A stretch of 64,000 bases of DNA. It comes from Phycisphaerales bacterium. GTDB lineage: Bacteria > Planctomycetota > Phycisphaerae > Phycisphaerales > UBA1924. Below, in pieces: positions 1 through 9,981 of the stretch. How positions within the stretch are numbered: the stretch's first letter is position 1; the number at the start of each line of letters is the position of its first letter. Under the pieces are notes generated by a model, which did no database searches, had not been told where the DNA came from, and worked only from the letters and a program-made list of their open reading frames with translations. The stretch covers positions 62,001 through 126,000 of the forward strand of contig JADLBU010000083.1 of NCBI GenBank assembly GCA_020847535.1, read 5' to 3'. Both the position numbers and the translations under genes were made by a program.

Positions 1-726
1 GGTCCGACCGGGTCGGGCAAGACGACCTCGCTGGCGACGATGATCGACTACGTCAACGCCAACTACGACCGGCACATCGTGACGATGGAAGACCCGATCG
101 AGTATTACCACTATCACAAGAAGAGCATCGTTAACCAGCGGGCGATCCACGACGATGTGCCTTCGTTCTCGGAGGCGCTGCGTCGTGTGCTGCGAATGGA
201 CCCGGACGTGATCCTGGTCGGCGAAATGCGAGACCTGGAGACGATCGAGGCGGCGGTGCGAGCCGCCGAGACGGGCCACTTGGTGTTCGCAACCCTGCAC
301 ACCACTGGGGCGGCCAAGACGATCGACCGTCTGGTGGATGCCTTCCCTGTCACCCAACAGAACCAGATCCGAGTCCAGCTCTCGACGGCCCTGATCTGCA
401 TCCTCAGCCAGGTGCTTCTTTCCAGGACGGATGTCAGCGGGATGGTCGCCGGGTACGAATTCCTGGTGGTTACCCCGGCGATCGCGAACCTGATCCGCGA
501 AGCCAAGACCTTCCGGATCGATTCGGCGATCCAGACCGGGCGAAAGTTCGGCATGCAGCTCCTGGATGACCACCTTTGGTCACTCTACAAGCGCGGGATG
601 ATCTCGGCGGAGGAGATGATCGACAAGAGTAAAAATCCAGCTGACCTAACTGACAAGATCCACAAGGAAGGTGGGAAAGTGGGTCGGGCGGAGTGGGACG
701 AGGATCTCGACCTTCAGAAGGAGTGA
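1..726 (+). CDS. pilT: PilT-like twitching motility ATPase, 5' truncated by the window edge
   Basis: Frame is open from base 1: GPTGSGKTTS Walker A, then MEDPIEYYHYHKKSIVNQR, LRMDPDVILVGEMRD (Walker B/Asp box), ATLHTTGAAKTIDRLVDAFP. Confidence 0.9.
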   Translation, partial: GPTGSGKTTSLATMIDYVNANYDRHIVTMEDPIEYYHYHKKSIVNQRAIHDDVPSFSEALRRVLRMDPDVILVGEMRDLETIEAAVRAAETGHLVFATLHTTGAAKTIDRLVDAFPVTQQNQIRVQLSTALICILSQVLLSRTDVSGMVAGYEFLVVTPAIANLIREAKTFRIDSAIQTGRKFGMQLLDDHLWSLYKRGMISAEEMIDKSKNPADLTDKIHKEGGKVGRAEWDEDLDLQKE

Positions 727-1212
727 GGTCTTGGTTGTGGTCGGATAAGAAATTGGTGCATGGAAGGGTGCTTCGAGTACCAAAATCCATGTGTCGTGTG
801 TTCTTTTGTGTGTCGTTTGGGTAGGATTGGTTCGGCTTTGCGGTTATTCTGGTCGAAGAGGCTTGGGGCGACTGCGCGGGCAGGCTGCCTTAGGCGAGCG
901 GGCTTGGGTGCATGCGACCGATCGATTTTCACAGTGCGCTGATGGCAGCGCCTGAGACTGTCGGATCCGGCGATGGACTGGGCCATGGCGAGCCGGGTGC
1001 TCGCGAGCGACGGGCGGTGTGGGGGATGGGTTTTGACCCGCCGCGCGAAGTCAACAACTGCTCATGGGATCTGACGGGTGGTGGGGGGCTGAGTTCCGGC
1101 CTGGGGGTTGTACGTGGTTCGGAGCGTCAGGGCAGCGGTTGTGTGTCGGCGACCAGATGACGATTTCAGATGACCGTGGAAGTCGAGCCAGAAGCAAAGA
1201 AGGAAGCGCAGC

Positions 1213-2949
1213 ATGCCGGTGCTCGATCCAGCCGAGGTCAAAGGTAAGAAGATTGGCCGCATCCTCACCAAGATGGGCAAGGTGACCCGTGACCAGGTGC
1301 ATGAGGCCCTGGCGGTCCAGAAGACCCGGAAGGTGCTCCTGGGCCAGCTCCTGATCGAACTGGGTCTGGTGTCGGCCCGCGACATCGCCGAGGCCCTGGC
1401 GGGCCAGGCGGGGATGCAGTACCTGGACCTGGCGGGCAAGGACATCGCCGAGGATGTGCGTTCGGTGATCCCGGCCGAGAACGTCCAGTCGTACCAGGTG
1501 ATTCCGATCGAGTACAACCCGACGAGCAAGCGGTTGAAGATCGCGATGAAGAGCCCGGACAATTTCCGGGCGGTGGACGATCTGCGGCTGCTGATGGGGT
1601 TCAACGTCGAGGCCGTGGTCGCGGATGCAGCGCTGATCGAGGCGCTGATCAAGAAGCACTACTCCAAGAGCGAGTCGGTGGTGGATGTCGTCGGGGCCTT
1701 GGCCAAGGACGACAAGTTCAAGGCCCTGGAGGGCCGCGGCGAGTCGATCGACCTGGATGCCATCATGGAGATGGCGGATGACAACCAGGTGATCAAGCTG
1801 CTGAACCTGGTGCTGTTGCAGGCGATCAAGGACCGGGCATCGGACATCCACTTCGAGCCGTTCGAGAACGAGTTCAAGATGCGGTACCGGATCGACGGGA
1901 TCCTGTACGAGATGAACTCACCGCCCAAGCACCTGGGGCCGGCGATCACCAGCCGTGTGAAGGTGATGTCGAACCTGGACATCGCCGAGCGGCGCCTGCC
2001 GCAGGATGGGCGCATCGAGCTGACGATCGGGGGCAACCCGGTCGATCTCCGCGTCGCCGTGCTGCCGACGATGTACGGCGAGAGCGTGGTGATGCGAGTG
2101 CTGGACCGCTCGAACGTGGAGCTGTCGCTGGAGCGGCTGGGGCTGCGCGAGGACGACCTGGCGACGGTGCAGCGGCTGATCAACAAGCCCAACGGCATCG
2201 TGATCGTGACGGGGCCGACGGGCTCGGGCAAGACGACGACGCTGTACGCGGCGCTTGCGAGCCTGAACGACATCCAGACGAAGATATTGACCGCCGAGGA
2301 TCCGGTCGAGTACGACATCGACGGGCTGTGCCAGTGCCAGATGAACGCGGATGTGGGCCTGACGTTCGCCAAGGCGCTGCGCAGCTTCCTGCGTCAGGAT
2401 CCCGACATCATCCTGGTGGGCGAGATCCGCGACCTCGAGACAGCGCAGATCGCGGTGCAGGCATCGCTGACGGGCCACTTGGTGCTTTCGACGCTGCACA
2501 CCAACGACGCTCCCAGCTCGGTGGTGCGTCTCTTGGACCTGGGGCTGGAGGCGTTCCTCCTGACGGCGACCATCGAGGGGATCGTGGCCCAGCGCCTGGT
2601 GCGGAAGATCTGCGCCTCGTGCAAGGAGCCCTACACGCCGACGGAGGAGGAGCTGCTTGAGCTGAACCTGACGCCCGACCAGGTGCGTGGGAAGCGGTTC
2701 ATGCGGGGCAAGGGTTGCAACGTCTGCAACGGCTCTGGATACAAGGGCCGTATGGCGATGTTCGAGATCATGACGCTGGACGATGAGATCCGCGAGATGA
2801 TCATGCACGAGGCGAGCACATCGGTGCTGCGTGCGGCATCCCGCAAGAAGGGGATGCGGACGCTGCGCGAGACGGGGCTTCTGGCGATCTACGAGGGGCA
2901 GACGACGATCGATGAGGTTGTGCGTGAGACGCTGTCGGAGGATTCGTAA
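1213..2949 (+). CDS. Type II secretion / type IV pilus assembly ATPase (GspE/PilB family) with N-terminal MshEN-like repeats
   Basis: GPTGSGKTTTLYAAL, TAEDPVEYDIDGLCQCQMN, RQDPDIILVGEIRDLETAQIAVQASLTGHLVLSTLHTND, zinc tetracysteine CASC...CNVC. Confidence 0.93.
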   Translation: MPVLDPAEVKGKKIGRILTKMGKVTRDQVHEALAVQKTRKVLLGQLLIELGLVSARDIAEALAGQAGMQYLDLAGKDIAEDVRSVIPAENVQSYQVIPIEYNPTSKRLKIAMKSPDNFRAVDDLRLLMGFNVEAVVADAALIEALIKKHYSKSESVVDVVGALAKDDKFKALEGRGESIDLDAIMEMADDNQVIKLLNLVLLQAIKDRASDIHFEPFENEFKMRYRIDGILYEMNSPPKHLGPAITSRVKVMSNLDIAERRLPQDGRIELTIGGNPVDLRVAVLPTMYGESVVMRVLDRSNVELSLERLGLREDDLATVQRLINKPNGIVIVTGPTGSGKTTTLYAALASLNDIQTKILTAEDPVEYDIDGLCQCQMNADVGLTFAKALRSFLRQDPDIILVGEIRDLETAQIAVQASLTGHLVLSTLHTNDAPSSVVRLLDLGLEAFLLTATIEGIVAQRLVRKICASCKEPYTPTEEELLELNLTPDQVRGKRFMRGKGCNVCNGSGYKGRMAMFEIMTLDDEIREMIMHEASTSVLRAASRKKGMRTLRETGLLAIYEGQTTIDEVVRETLSEDS

Positions 2950-3071
2950 AGGAAGGCACTGGGCATCGGGCACTGGTGGGGAGGAGTGGCAGAGGCGATA
3001 GCGCGGGTGTCGAGTGGAGATCGGTTGGGGTGGAGCAGGATGACGCGCGGCTGGCGCGTGGAGTGTGAACG

Positions 3072-4370
3072 ATGGCGACGTTTGCATACGAGGCATTGAA
3101 CGCGGCCGGTAAACCCCAGAAGGGGACCGTGGACGCCGGTACGAACGAGGAGGCGGTGCAGAAGATCCGCTCTCAGGGCTTCTTCCCGACCTCGGTGCGC
3201 GAGCAGAAGGCCAAGAAGAAGGAAGAGAAGGAAGCCGCGAACCAGACGGCCAGCAAGAAGAAAAAGAAGAAGGGCGGGGGCGGTTTCGGCCGTGTGAGCC
3301 CCAAGCTTCTGACGGTCTTCACGCGCCAGCTCTCGACGCTCCAGGACGCCGGGCTTCCGTTGCTGCGATCGCTGCAGATCCTGGAGGGCCAGCAGAAGCC
3401 GGGGCTTCTGAAGAACATCCTGCAGGGCGTGTGCGACGAGGTCGAGGGCGGGGCATCGCTGTCGGAGGCGATGAGCAAGTTCCCGCGTGCGTTCAACCGC
3501 CTGTTTGTGAAGATGGTGAACGCCGGCGAGATCGGCGGCGTGCTGGACATCATCCTGCAGCGTTTGAGCGAGTTCATGGAGAAGAGCCAGCGGCTGAAGA
3601 GGAAGATCCGCGGCGCGATGGTGTACCCGATCGTGGTGGTGTCGATCGCGGGCCTGATCCTGGCCGGCATCATGATCTTCATCATCCCGAAGTTCGAGGA
3701 GATCTTCACGGACTTCGGCGTCAAGCTTCCGATGATCACGCTGTGGCTGATCAATTCGAGCCGTTGGATGGCCGGCCAGATCCCGGGTCAGCGGGTGCCG
3801 GGCGGCATCTTCGTCTTGTTCTCGCCGTTCATCCTGTTCTTCGGCCTCAAGTTCATCCGCAAGGCCGATTTCGGCCGCGCGGTGACGGACTGGATCGCGT
3901 TGAAGATCCCGATCTTCGGCAAGCTGCTGAGGAAGACGGCGATCGCGCGGTTCACGCGGACGCTGGGAACGCTGATCTCGGCTGGCGTGCCGATTCTCGA
4001 GGCGATCACGATCACCAAGGAGACGTCGGGCAACTACGTCTACGAGAAGGCGCTGGGCAATGTGCATGACTCGATCCGCGAGGGCGAGAGCTTCGCGGGG
4101 CCCTTGCGTGAGAGCAAGACCTGCGATGCGATCGTGGTGAACATGATCGATGTGGGTGAGGAGACCGGCGAGCTTGACGGCATGCTCCTGAAGGTCGCCG
4201 ACAACTACGACGAAGAGGTGGATGAGCAGGTCGAGGCGCTGGTCTCGCTGCTGGAGCCGCTGATGGTCGTGGTGCTGGGCGGCATGGTCGGAACGATCGT
4301 CGTGGCGATGTTCATGCCCATGGTGGCGATGATCGAATCGCTGCAGGGCGGCAACAAAGGAGGCGGCTAA
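3072..4370 (+). CDS. Type II secretion / type IV pilus inner-membrane platform protein (GspF/PilC)
   Basis: FTRQLSTLQDAGLPLLRSLQILEGQQ, second repeat FTRTLGTLISAGVPILEAITI, hydrophobic C-terminal segment; follows the ATPase gene. Confidence 0.92.
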   Translation: MATFAYEALNAAGKPQKGTVDAGTNEEAVQKIRSQGFFPTSVREQKAKKKEEKEAANQTASKKKKKKGGGGFGRVSPKLLTVFTRQLSTLQDAGLPLLRSLQILEGQQKPGLLKNILQGVCDEVEGGASLSEAMSKFPRAFNRLFVKMVNAGEIGGVLDIILQRLSEFMEKSQRLKRKIRGAMVYPIVVVSIAGLILAGIMIFIIPKFEEIFTDFGVKLPMITLWLINSSRWMAGQIPGQRVPGGIFVLFSPFILFFGLKFIRKADFGRAVTDWIALKIPIFGKLLRKTAIARFTRTLGTLISAGVPILEAITITKETSGNYVYEKALGNVHDSIREGESFAGPLRESKTCDAIVVNMIDVGEETGELDGMLLKVADNYDEEVDEQVEALVSLLEPLMVVVLGGMVGTIVVAMFMPMVAMIESLQGGNKGGG

Positions 4371-4553
4371 GAGACTGTTTCAGAACGATGTAGCAGGACG
4401 GTAGAACACAGGCAGGATGCCTGTGCCACGAGATTGGGTAGGGTTCTGAAACAGCTTCTAAGAGACTGTTTCAGAACTTCGTAGCAGAGCGGTAGAACAC
4501 AGGCAGGATGCCTGTGCCACGAGATGGGGTAGGGTTCTGAAACAGTTTCTAAG
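4367..4553. repeat. Two tandem copies of a 91-bp palindromic element, CTAAG at both outer ends and the junction
   Basis: CTAAG at 4367, 4458 and 4549; each unit has CTGTTTCAGAAC...GTTCTGAAACAG outer arms and a CACAGGCA-GGA-TGCCTGTG inner hairpin. Confidence 0.9.
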
Positions 4554-4643
4554 CGCCGGGGGGGCGGCGGCTCAGCGCTGCCCCTTGTCGTGGGGGCAGT
4601 GGCGGGGGTGAGATGGTCGGACGGCAGTTGACCGGTCCGGCCG

Positions 4644-5723
4644 GTGGATCGCCGAGGGATAGCGGCGATGCGTCGGTTGGCCGGTCGGTGGGTGGGGGCG
4701 GTGGTTCGGCAGGAAAGGACCGTGCATATGCGCGAGGCGCACAGCAAGATCCGGATCGAGCGAGGGGTATCCGGCGGATCCGGGCGCAGGGTCGGCGCGT
4801 TCACGCTGATCCAGCTCCTGATCGCGCTGGCCGTGCTGGCGACCCTGGCGGGGATCCTGGTGGCGGCGATGTCGGTTGCCCGCGGGATCGCCAAGGGCGC
4901 CGCGGACAAGCAGGTGCTCAGCGGCGTCTCGTCGGGGATGACGGCGTTTGTGACGACGTTCGACATCGCCCCGCCGCTCATGAAGGACCAAGCCAAGACG
5001 ATGCCCAAGACGATCGAGACGCAGATCGTCAACACGGTCTCGGTGTCGTCGATCGCGGTCTACACGCCCGCGGCCGACCAGGATTTCCTGCGTGGCAAGA
5101 GCCTGAACATCAACACGACCAACCCGCTGGCGACCGATGATCGGCGGTACAGCACTAACACGCTTGGCGTGTACCTGGCGGGTGCGCTCAACGCGCGTCT
5201 GCGGGCGGATTCGGACGTCCCGATCGACCTGAAGGAGGGCCTGGGGATCGGCCGGCCGACGCTGACGGGCACGTTCGAGAAGGGCACGTACGGGCCGTTC
5301 GTGGATGCCGGGAGCCGTTCGCTCTCGATCTCGCGCAGCGATGACAAGACGATGCCGACCGCCGAGTTGCAGGATGCCAACAAGTCGCCGGTGCGGTACT
5401 ACAGGTGGCTCAAGAACAAGACGGTGACCAAGTGGGATGACCTGAACATCCCGCCGATGGTGGTGGGGCCCGAGTATGCGATGTTCCACTCCTCGACGCC
5501 CGCGGGGCAGCGCCAGCAGGCCAATCCGCAGGTGACGGCGGCGAACTGGGCGATCGTGCTCGCCGGCAACAACCGCGTCTTCGGGGATGAGCCTCTGGCG
5601 GAGCTGGTCAAGGCGCTGAACATGTACGGCGGGGCCAAGGTTGATGAGAGCATGTCGGAGTCGGCGCTGCGGGCGCGTGCGTGGCAGGACAACCTGCTGG
5701 AGGTCGGCAGTGCGACAAACTGA
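4644..5723 (+). CDS. Pseudopilin-like protein with atypical prepilin motif (AFTLIQLLIAL)
   Basis: GRRVGAFTLIQLLIALAVLATLAGILVAAM hydrophobic N-terminus in the pseudopilin cluster; alternative in-frame ATG at 4728. Confidence 0.75.
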   Translation: MDRRGIAAMRRLAGRWVGAVVRQERTVHMREAHSKIRIERGVSGGSGRRVGAFTLIQLLIALAVLATLAGILVAAMSVARGIAKGAADKQVLSGVSSGMTAFVTTFDIAPPLMKDQAKTMPKTIETQIVNTVSVSSIAVYTPAADQDFLRGKSLNINTTNPLATDDRRYSTNTLGVYLAGALNARLRADSDVPIDLKEGLGIGRPTLTGTFEKGTYGPFVDAGSRSLSISRSDDKTMPTAELQDANKSPVRYYRWLKNKTVTKWDDLNIPPMVVGPEYAMFHSSTPAGQRQQANPQVTAANWAIVLAGNNRVFGDEPLAELVKALNMYGGAKVDESMSESALRARAWQDNLLEVGSATN

Positions 5724-6858
5724 TTCGACAACCAGGGCCCGGGGTCGATCCGAGTACCGTGGCGTCGGCGGCTTCACGCTGATGGAGCTGCTGGTGGTGA
5801 TCTCGCTGGTGGTGTTGCTGATGGCGATCGCGGTGCCGGCGGTGTCGTCGATCCTTCGCTCGACGGAGCAGGCCTCGGCGCGGAACCAGCTGGATGCAGC
5901 GCTTTCGACGGCGCGGTCGGTGGCGGTGACCTCGGAATCGGGCCAGGACACGGCGGCGGTGTTCTTCTTCAAGCCCGGCGGGCGGCTGACCATCGGCGTG
6001 TTCCGCAAGGCCGGGGAGATCCAGGATGTCGATGCCAACAACAACCCGACGGTTCGAGATATCTTCGTCCCCACCGGACAGCAGGCGTTTTCGCTGCCGC
6101 CGGGGTGGATGGTGAGGGGGCTGGCGCCGATCGGAACGCTGCACGACCCACTGAGCGATCCGTCGGGGTGGTACGAGTCCGAGTCCGAGCGGCAGTTCGA
6201 GATGGGCTCGGGGAGCGGCCGGCCGTGGTGGAACTGGATCTTTCCCGAGACCGGTTTCTTTGATCCCAAGAAGGCCAAGGACGAGTCGGCGGGCCCGGGC
6301 ACCAGCTCGCGCCAGACGTTCATGATCCGCTTCGAATCCGGGACGGGGATGGTCAAGACGGGGGATCGGCGGATGGCGCTGGTGGTGGAGCCCTCGCCAT
6401 CCAACGCGTTCCGCACGCAGTTGCCGTACCGCTACTACCGGTTCAATCGCGGTGACGATGTGGCGACCGTGGTGGAGCAAATCCTCAAGACCAGGGATTC
6501 GGATCTTTCGCAGACCGACAAGCTCAAGCTGCTGGGGGACCAGGCGAGCGACACGGTGCTGGCGCTGGGAGTGACCGAGATCGCGATGTACCGCGAGGTT
6601 GACCTTGCCGCAGCGCTGGGCGCCCGGGGGCTCAATCGCGCGACCGGCTCGCTCTACGGGGACGATGGCAAGACGGCGATCAGGCCGCAACTGGACAGCA
6701 AGCTGTTCGCCAGTTACGACGCGCAGCAGGCCGCCAAGGACATCAACGACTGGTTCGGCGCGGATGCGGATGATCCGGATTCCGAGCCCGGGTCGGGCGG
6801 GGCGTTTGTGTTCACGGTCGATCGCTCGTCGGGCCGCCCGACGGAGGTGCGCAGATGA
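5710..6858 (+). CDS. Pseudopilin, GspH-like
   Basis: GGFTLMELLVVISLVVLLMAIAVPAVSSILRSTEQASARNQLDAALSTARSVAVTS; probable GTG start at 5710 overlapping the previous stop (the ORF track starts at 5641). Confidence 0.8.
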   Translation: MRQTDSTTRARGRSEYRGVGGFTLMELLVVISLVVLLMAIAVPAVSSILRSTEQASARNQLDAALSTARSVAVTSESGQDTAAVFFFKPGGRLTIGVFRKAGEIQDVDANNNPTVRDIFVPTGQQAFSLPPGWMVRGLAPIGTLHDPLSDPSGWYESESERQFEMGSGSGRPWWNWIFPETGFFDPKKAKDESAGPGTSSRQTFMIRFESGTGMVKTGDRRMALVVEPSPSNAFRTQLPYRYYRFNRGDDVATVVEQILKTRDSDLSQTDKLKLLGDQASDTVLALGVTEIAMYREVDLAAALGARGLNRATGSLYGDDGKTAIRPQLDSKLFASYDAQQAAKDINDWFGADADDPDSEPGSGGAFVFTVDRSSGRPTEVRR

Positions 6859-7928
6859 CATGTAGCATGCACCAGAACCACGTGCGCCAGAACGGGCGGC
6901 ATTGGATGGACAGGCTGATGCGGGGTCCGCTGCCTGAGCATCGCGCTCGGGGCTTCTCGCTGATCGAGATCCTGATCGCGGTGGTGGTGCTGGCGCTGGG
7001 TCTCCTGGGCGTCGGCGCGGTCTTTCCGGTGGTGATCCGCTCCCAGCGGCAGTCGCAGGATGTGGTCTACGGGCAGATCGCCTCGCGGAACGCGGCCGCG
7101 TACCTCATGGGCCGCCAGCACATGCTGGATGCCCTGCGGCTGGTCGCCTACGACACCAACTTCGACGGCAACCCGGATGAGGATCCGAGATACGACGCCA
7201 CGCCGTGGTTCATCTGGTCGGACAAGCCCGCGGACTGGGGAAGCGTCGATCCGGGGAGCGGGGATCTGCTGCTGAAGCATCCCAAGCCTCCGAACTCGAC
7301 GATTACTTCGATTTACGTGCCGGCGAGCGAGCGGCTGTTCCCGGCCCCGTTCACGGTGGGCGTCAATCCGCAGTACATCTGGGATGTCGCGGTGCGGCGC
7401 AAGCGGGTGGGCGGGTTCCAGGTGCTGGTGGTCACGCGGCGGCTGGACCAGCAGATCGCGGTCCCCGAGGATCTGGTGCTTTCCAACGTGCTCACGGGGA
7501 AGTACCTGACCAGCGGCGGTCAGCGGCGGCTGCCGATGAGCGTCGATGCCGCGGGTCGGCCCACCGGCAACGGCGGTCCCCCGGGGATCGGGACGTACTC
7601 GCGGCTGCGGTCGCTCGAGCTTGATCAGATGCATCCTTCCGATAACGCGTTGATCTCGGTGCGGGGGATGGATGACGGGGATCCGACCGACCAGAGCACC
7701 ACGGTGCTGCCGTACGCGAACGCGGTGGGTCAGAAGCTGGTGGACAACCTCGGGACGGTGTACACGGTTGCCGGCACCGAGCCCGGGGACAAGGGCATTA
7801 CGTGGATGCGTGTGGAGCCGGCGCTGACGGTGCAGGCCCGTCGGCAGAAGTCCGAAGGCGCCAGCGTGCAGTTCGTGATGACACCGCAGGTGCCGGTGGA
7901 TGTGCGCGTGATCGATGTCGCGGAGTGA
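6855..7928 (+). CDS. Pseudopilin, GspI/PilV-like
   Basis: RGFSLIEILIAVVVLALGLLGVGAVFPVVIRSQRQSQD; ATGA overlap with the upstream gene. Confidence 0.8.
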   Translation: MTCSMHQNHVRQNGRHWMDRLMRGPLPEHRARGFSLIEILIAVVVLALGLLGVGAVFPVVIRSQRQSQDVVYGQIASRNAAAYLMGRQHMLDALRLVAYDTNFDGNPDEDPRYDATPWFIWSDKPADWGSVDPGSGDLLLKHPKPPNSTITSIYVPASERLFPAPFTVGVNPQYIWDVAVRRKRVGGFQVLVVTRRLDQQIAVPEDLVLSNVLTGKYLTSGGQRRLPMSVDAAGRPTGNGGPPGIGTYSRLRSLELDQMHPSDNALISVRGMDDGDPTDQSTTVLPYANAVGQKLVDNLGTVYTVAGTEPGDKGITWMRVEPALTVQARRQKSEGASVQFVMTPQVPVDVRVIDVAE

Positions 7929-7988
7929 TTTGGCTTTGGGGGTGTTGGGAGTGGGCGGGGGGGACGTTGGACGGTCCATCACGCTGTA

Positions 7989-9848
7989 TTGAGGAGCCAG
8001 GCCTTGAGACGCTCGACGACGACAACCTGTGAATCGATCGCCGCGGATGCGGGCCGGGCCTGCGTGAGCGGCGGTGGTGCTCGTGGTGGGGGCGATGTCG
8101 GCCGCGCGGGGCGGGGCTTTACGCTGATGGAGGTGCTGGTCGCGGTGGGGGCGATCGCGATCCTGTCGGTGGGGATCGCGTCGATCTTCTCGGCGATCGG
8201 CAAGACGGTTTCGGGCGGCCGGCGTGTGAGCCAGTTGACAGCGCAGGCAGCGCAGATCGAGACGGCGATGCGTCAGGACTTCGCGCGGATGACGCGTGAT
8301 GGATTCCTGATGGTTCGTCAGCAGTTGACCAACACGGGCGGTCCGCGCGGCGGTTCGCTGCGTCCGGTTCCGCTGAGCCCGACGGACCAGAATACGCCGC
8401 GGGTGCGTCGTATCGACGAGGTGATGTTCTTCGCCAAGGGCGAGTTCAGTTCGTCGCGCGAGGCGGTGAGTTCGGCGTATGAGACGCGAGCCGATGCCGC
8501 GCGGATCTATTACGGGCACGGGACGCGGCAGGCGGATATCGGGGAGCCCCGGCCCCCGGCGCTGACCGATTACAACCACTACGGCGGGATGCTGGGTCAG
8601 CCCAATTCGCTCAATACGTACGCGAGCGACTGGACGCTGGTGCGGCACCAGTGCCTGCTGGTGGATACCCGTCAGACGCAGTACGACGTGGCCCCGGCGC
8701 TGGGCCTTGACCCGACCAACCCGGCGGATCGCAAGCTGCTCCTGGACAAGGAGGGGCAGGTCAGCCTCCAGCCGGCGGGGCTGAGCATCTTCCGTCACCT
8801 GATGCCGATCCCGCAGACGCCGCCCAATCCCGCGACGTACAACCCGCTGGCCGACAAGACGCTGATGCTGCGCACGGGTGTGCGCCGCATGGGATCGGGG
8901 CTGGTCGATGTCGCCACCGTGACGTTCCGTGAGATCCGGGATGTGGTGGTCGCCACCCGGATGATGCCCCGCCAGTTCAACCAGGGGCCCACGTGGTTCA
9001 CGACCCACGGCCCGGATCCGACGGGCAGCAGCTACATCGCGGACAACAAGTCGGGCCCGCCCTTCCCGATCGCCCAGCGCATGCAGGCCTGGATGGAGGA
9101 TGCATGGCCGACGCCGTCGGATCCGACGGTCTTTCAGTTCGAGAATATGCTGGGGGCGTACAACGGCATCCCGATGCAGGTGCCCACGGGCGGCCGCATC
9201 CGCGTCGAGCCGCGTCCGGCACACCTGCTGGAGGCGCTGCGCGGGGAAGGCAAGTTCAATTCCCCCAACGACCGGATCGCCGCCGATTATCGCGTCGATC
9301 AGCTCCAGCTCGCCGCCAACGGCTTCCTCCGCGGGTGCAGCGAGTTCATCGTGGACTGGTCCTTCGGGGAGCCCGACCCGATGACCGGGGAGCTGGTGTG
9401 GTATGGCCTTTCGCGGTTCGCCGACCTGGATGGCAGCGGCGCCAAAAACGCCAACGAGCCGATGCTGACGCGGCCGTTCCCGTTCCGGGCGTTCGACGAC
9501 ACGATGATGGATCCGTTCACGTTCCCATACTACACGACGTCGGGCGAGTACATCGACGGCACGCAGTCGTCCTGGGCCTCCAGCGGCGGGGCGGGCATGA
9601 CGGTCACGGATCATGTGTACCCGGCGCTGATCCACGGGCTGACGGCCCCGGCGACCGCGGCAGCGCCGATGACGGTTCTGAATTCCTACTTCGGGTACGA
9701 CGATCCGACGGGTGCGCAGGGCCGTCCCTGGGCCTGGCCGGAGTTCATCCGCGTGACGGTGAAACTGGTCGATCCGCAGGATGTCAACACCGAGCAGACG
9801 TTTCAGTACGTGTTCAAGACTCCGGGCAACGGAGTGTCCCGGAGCTGA
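7989..9848 (+). CDS. Pseudopilin, GspJ-like
   Basis: RGFTLMEVLVAVGAIAILSVGIASIFSAIGKTVSGG...QIETAMRQDFARM; fourth in the pseudopilin series. Confidence 0.78.
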   Translation: MRSQALRRSTTTTCESIAADAGRACVSGGGARGGGDVGRAGRGFTLMEVLVAVGAIAILSVGIASIFSAIGKTVSGGRRVSQLTAQAAQIETAMRQDFARMTRDGFLMVRQQLTNTGGPRGGSLRPVPLSPTDQNTPRVRRIDEVMFFAKGEFSSSREAVSSAYETRADAARIYYGHGTRQADIGEPRPPALTDYNHYGGMLGQPNSLNTYASDWTLVRHQCLLVDTRQTQYDVAPALGLDPTNPADRKLLLDKEGQVSLQPAGLSIFRHLMPIPQTPPNPATYNPLADKTLMLRTGVRRMGSGLVDVATVTFREIRDVVVATRMMPRQFNQGPTWFTTHGPDPTGSSYIADNKSGPPFPIAQRMQAWMEDAWPTPSDPTVFQFENMLGAYNGIPMQVPTGGRIRVEPRPAHLLEALRGEGKFNSPNDRIAADYRVDQLQLAANGFLRGCSEFIVDWSFGEPDPMTGELVWYGLSRFADLDGSGAKNANEPMLTRPFPFRAFDDTMMDPFTFPYYTTSGEYIDGTQSSWASSGGAGMTVTDHVYPALIHGLTAPATAAAPMTVLNSYFGYDDPTGAQGRPWAWPEFIRVTVKLVDPQDVNTEQTFQYVFKTPGNGVSRS

Positions 9849-9981
9849 GAAGCTCGCGGAGCGGGGTCGTTGGGGTCGGGTGAGGGCGGATGGGGGGCGG
9901 ATGGCGGCTGGCTGTCCGTGTGAGAAGGCTGGATTTGTTTGCGTGAAGGCCGGCGCTGGAAATGGATGCAGCGCAGATTGA

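Noticed and set aside
2889-4067. 392-aa minus-strand ORF
   Set aside because: Antisense of gspF, composition artefact.
4367-4553. Possible CRISPR array
   Set aside because: Only two adjacent 91-bp copies, internally palindromic, with no unique spacers.
4572-6416. 614-aa minus-strand ORF
   Set aside because: Overlaps two pseudopilin genes in antisense with biased composition.
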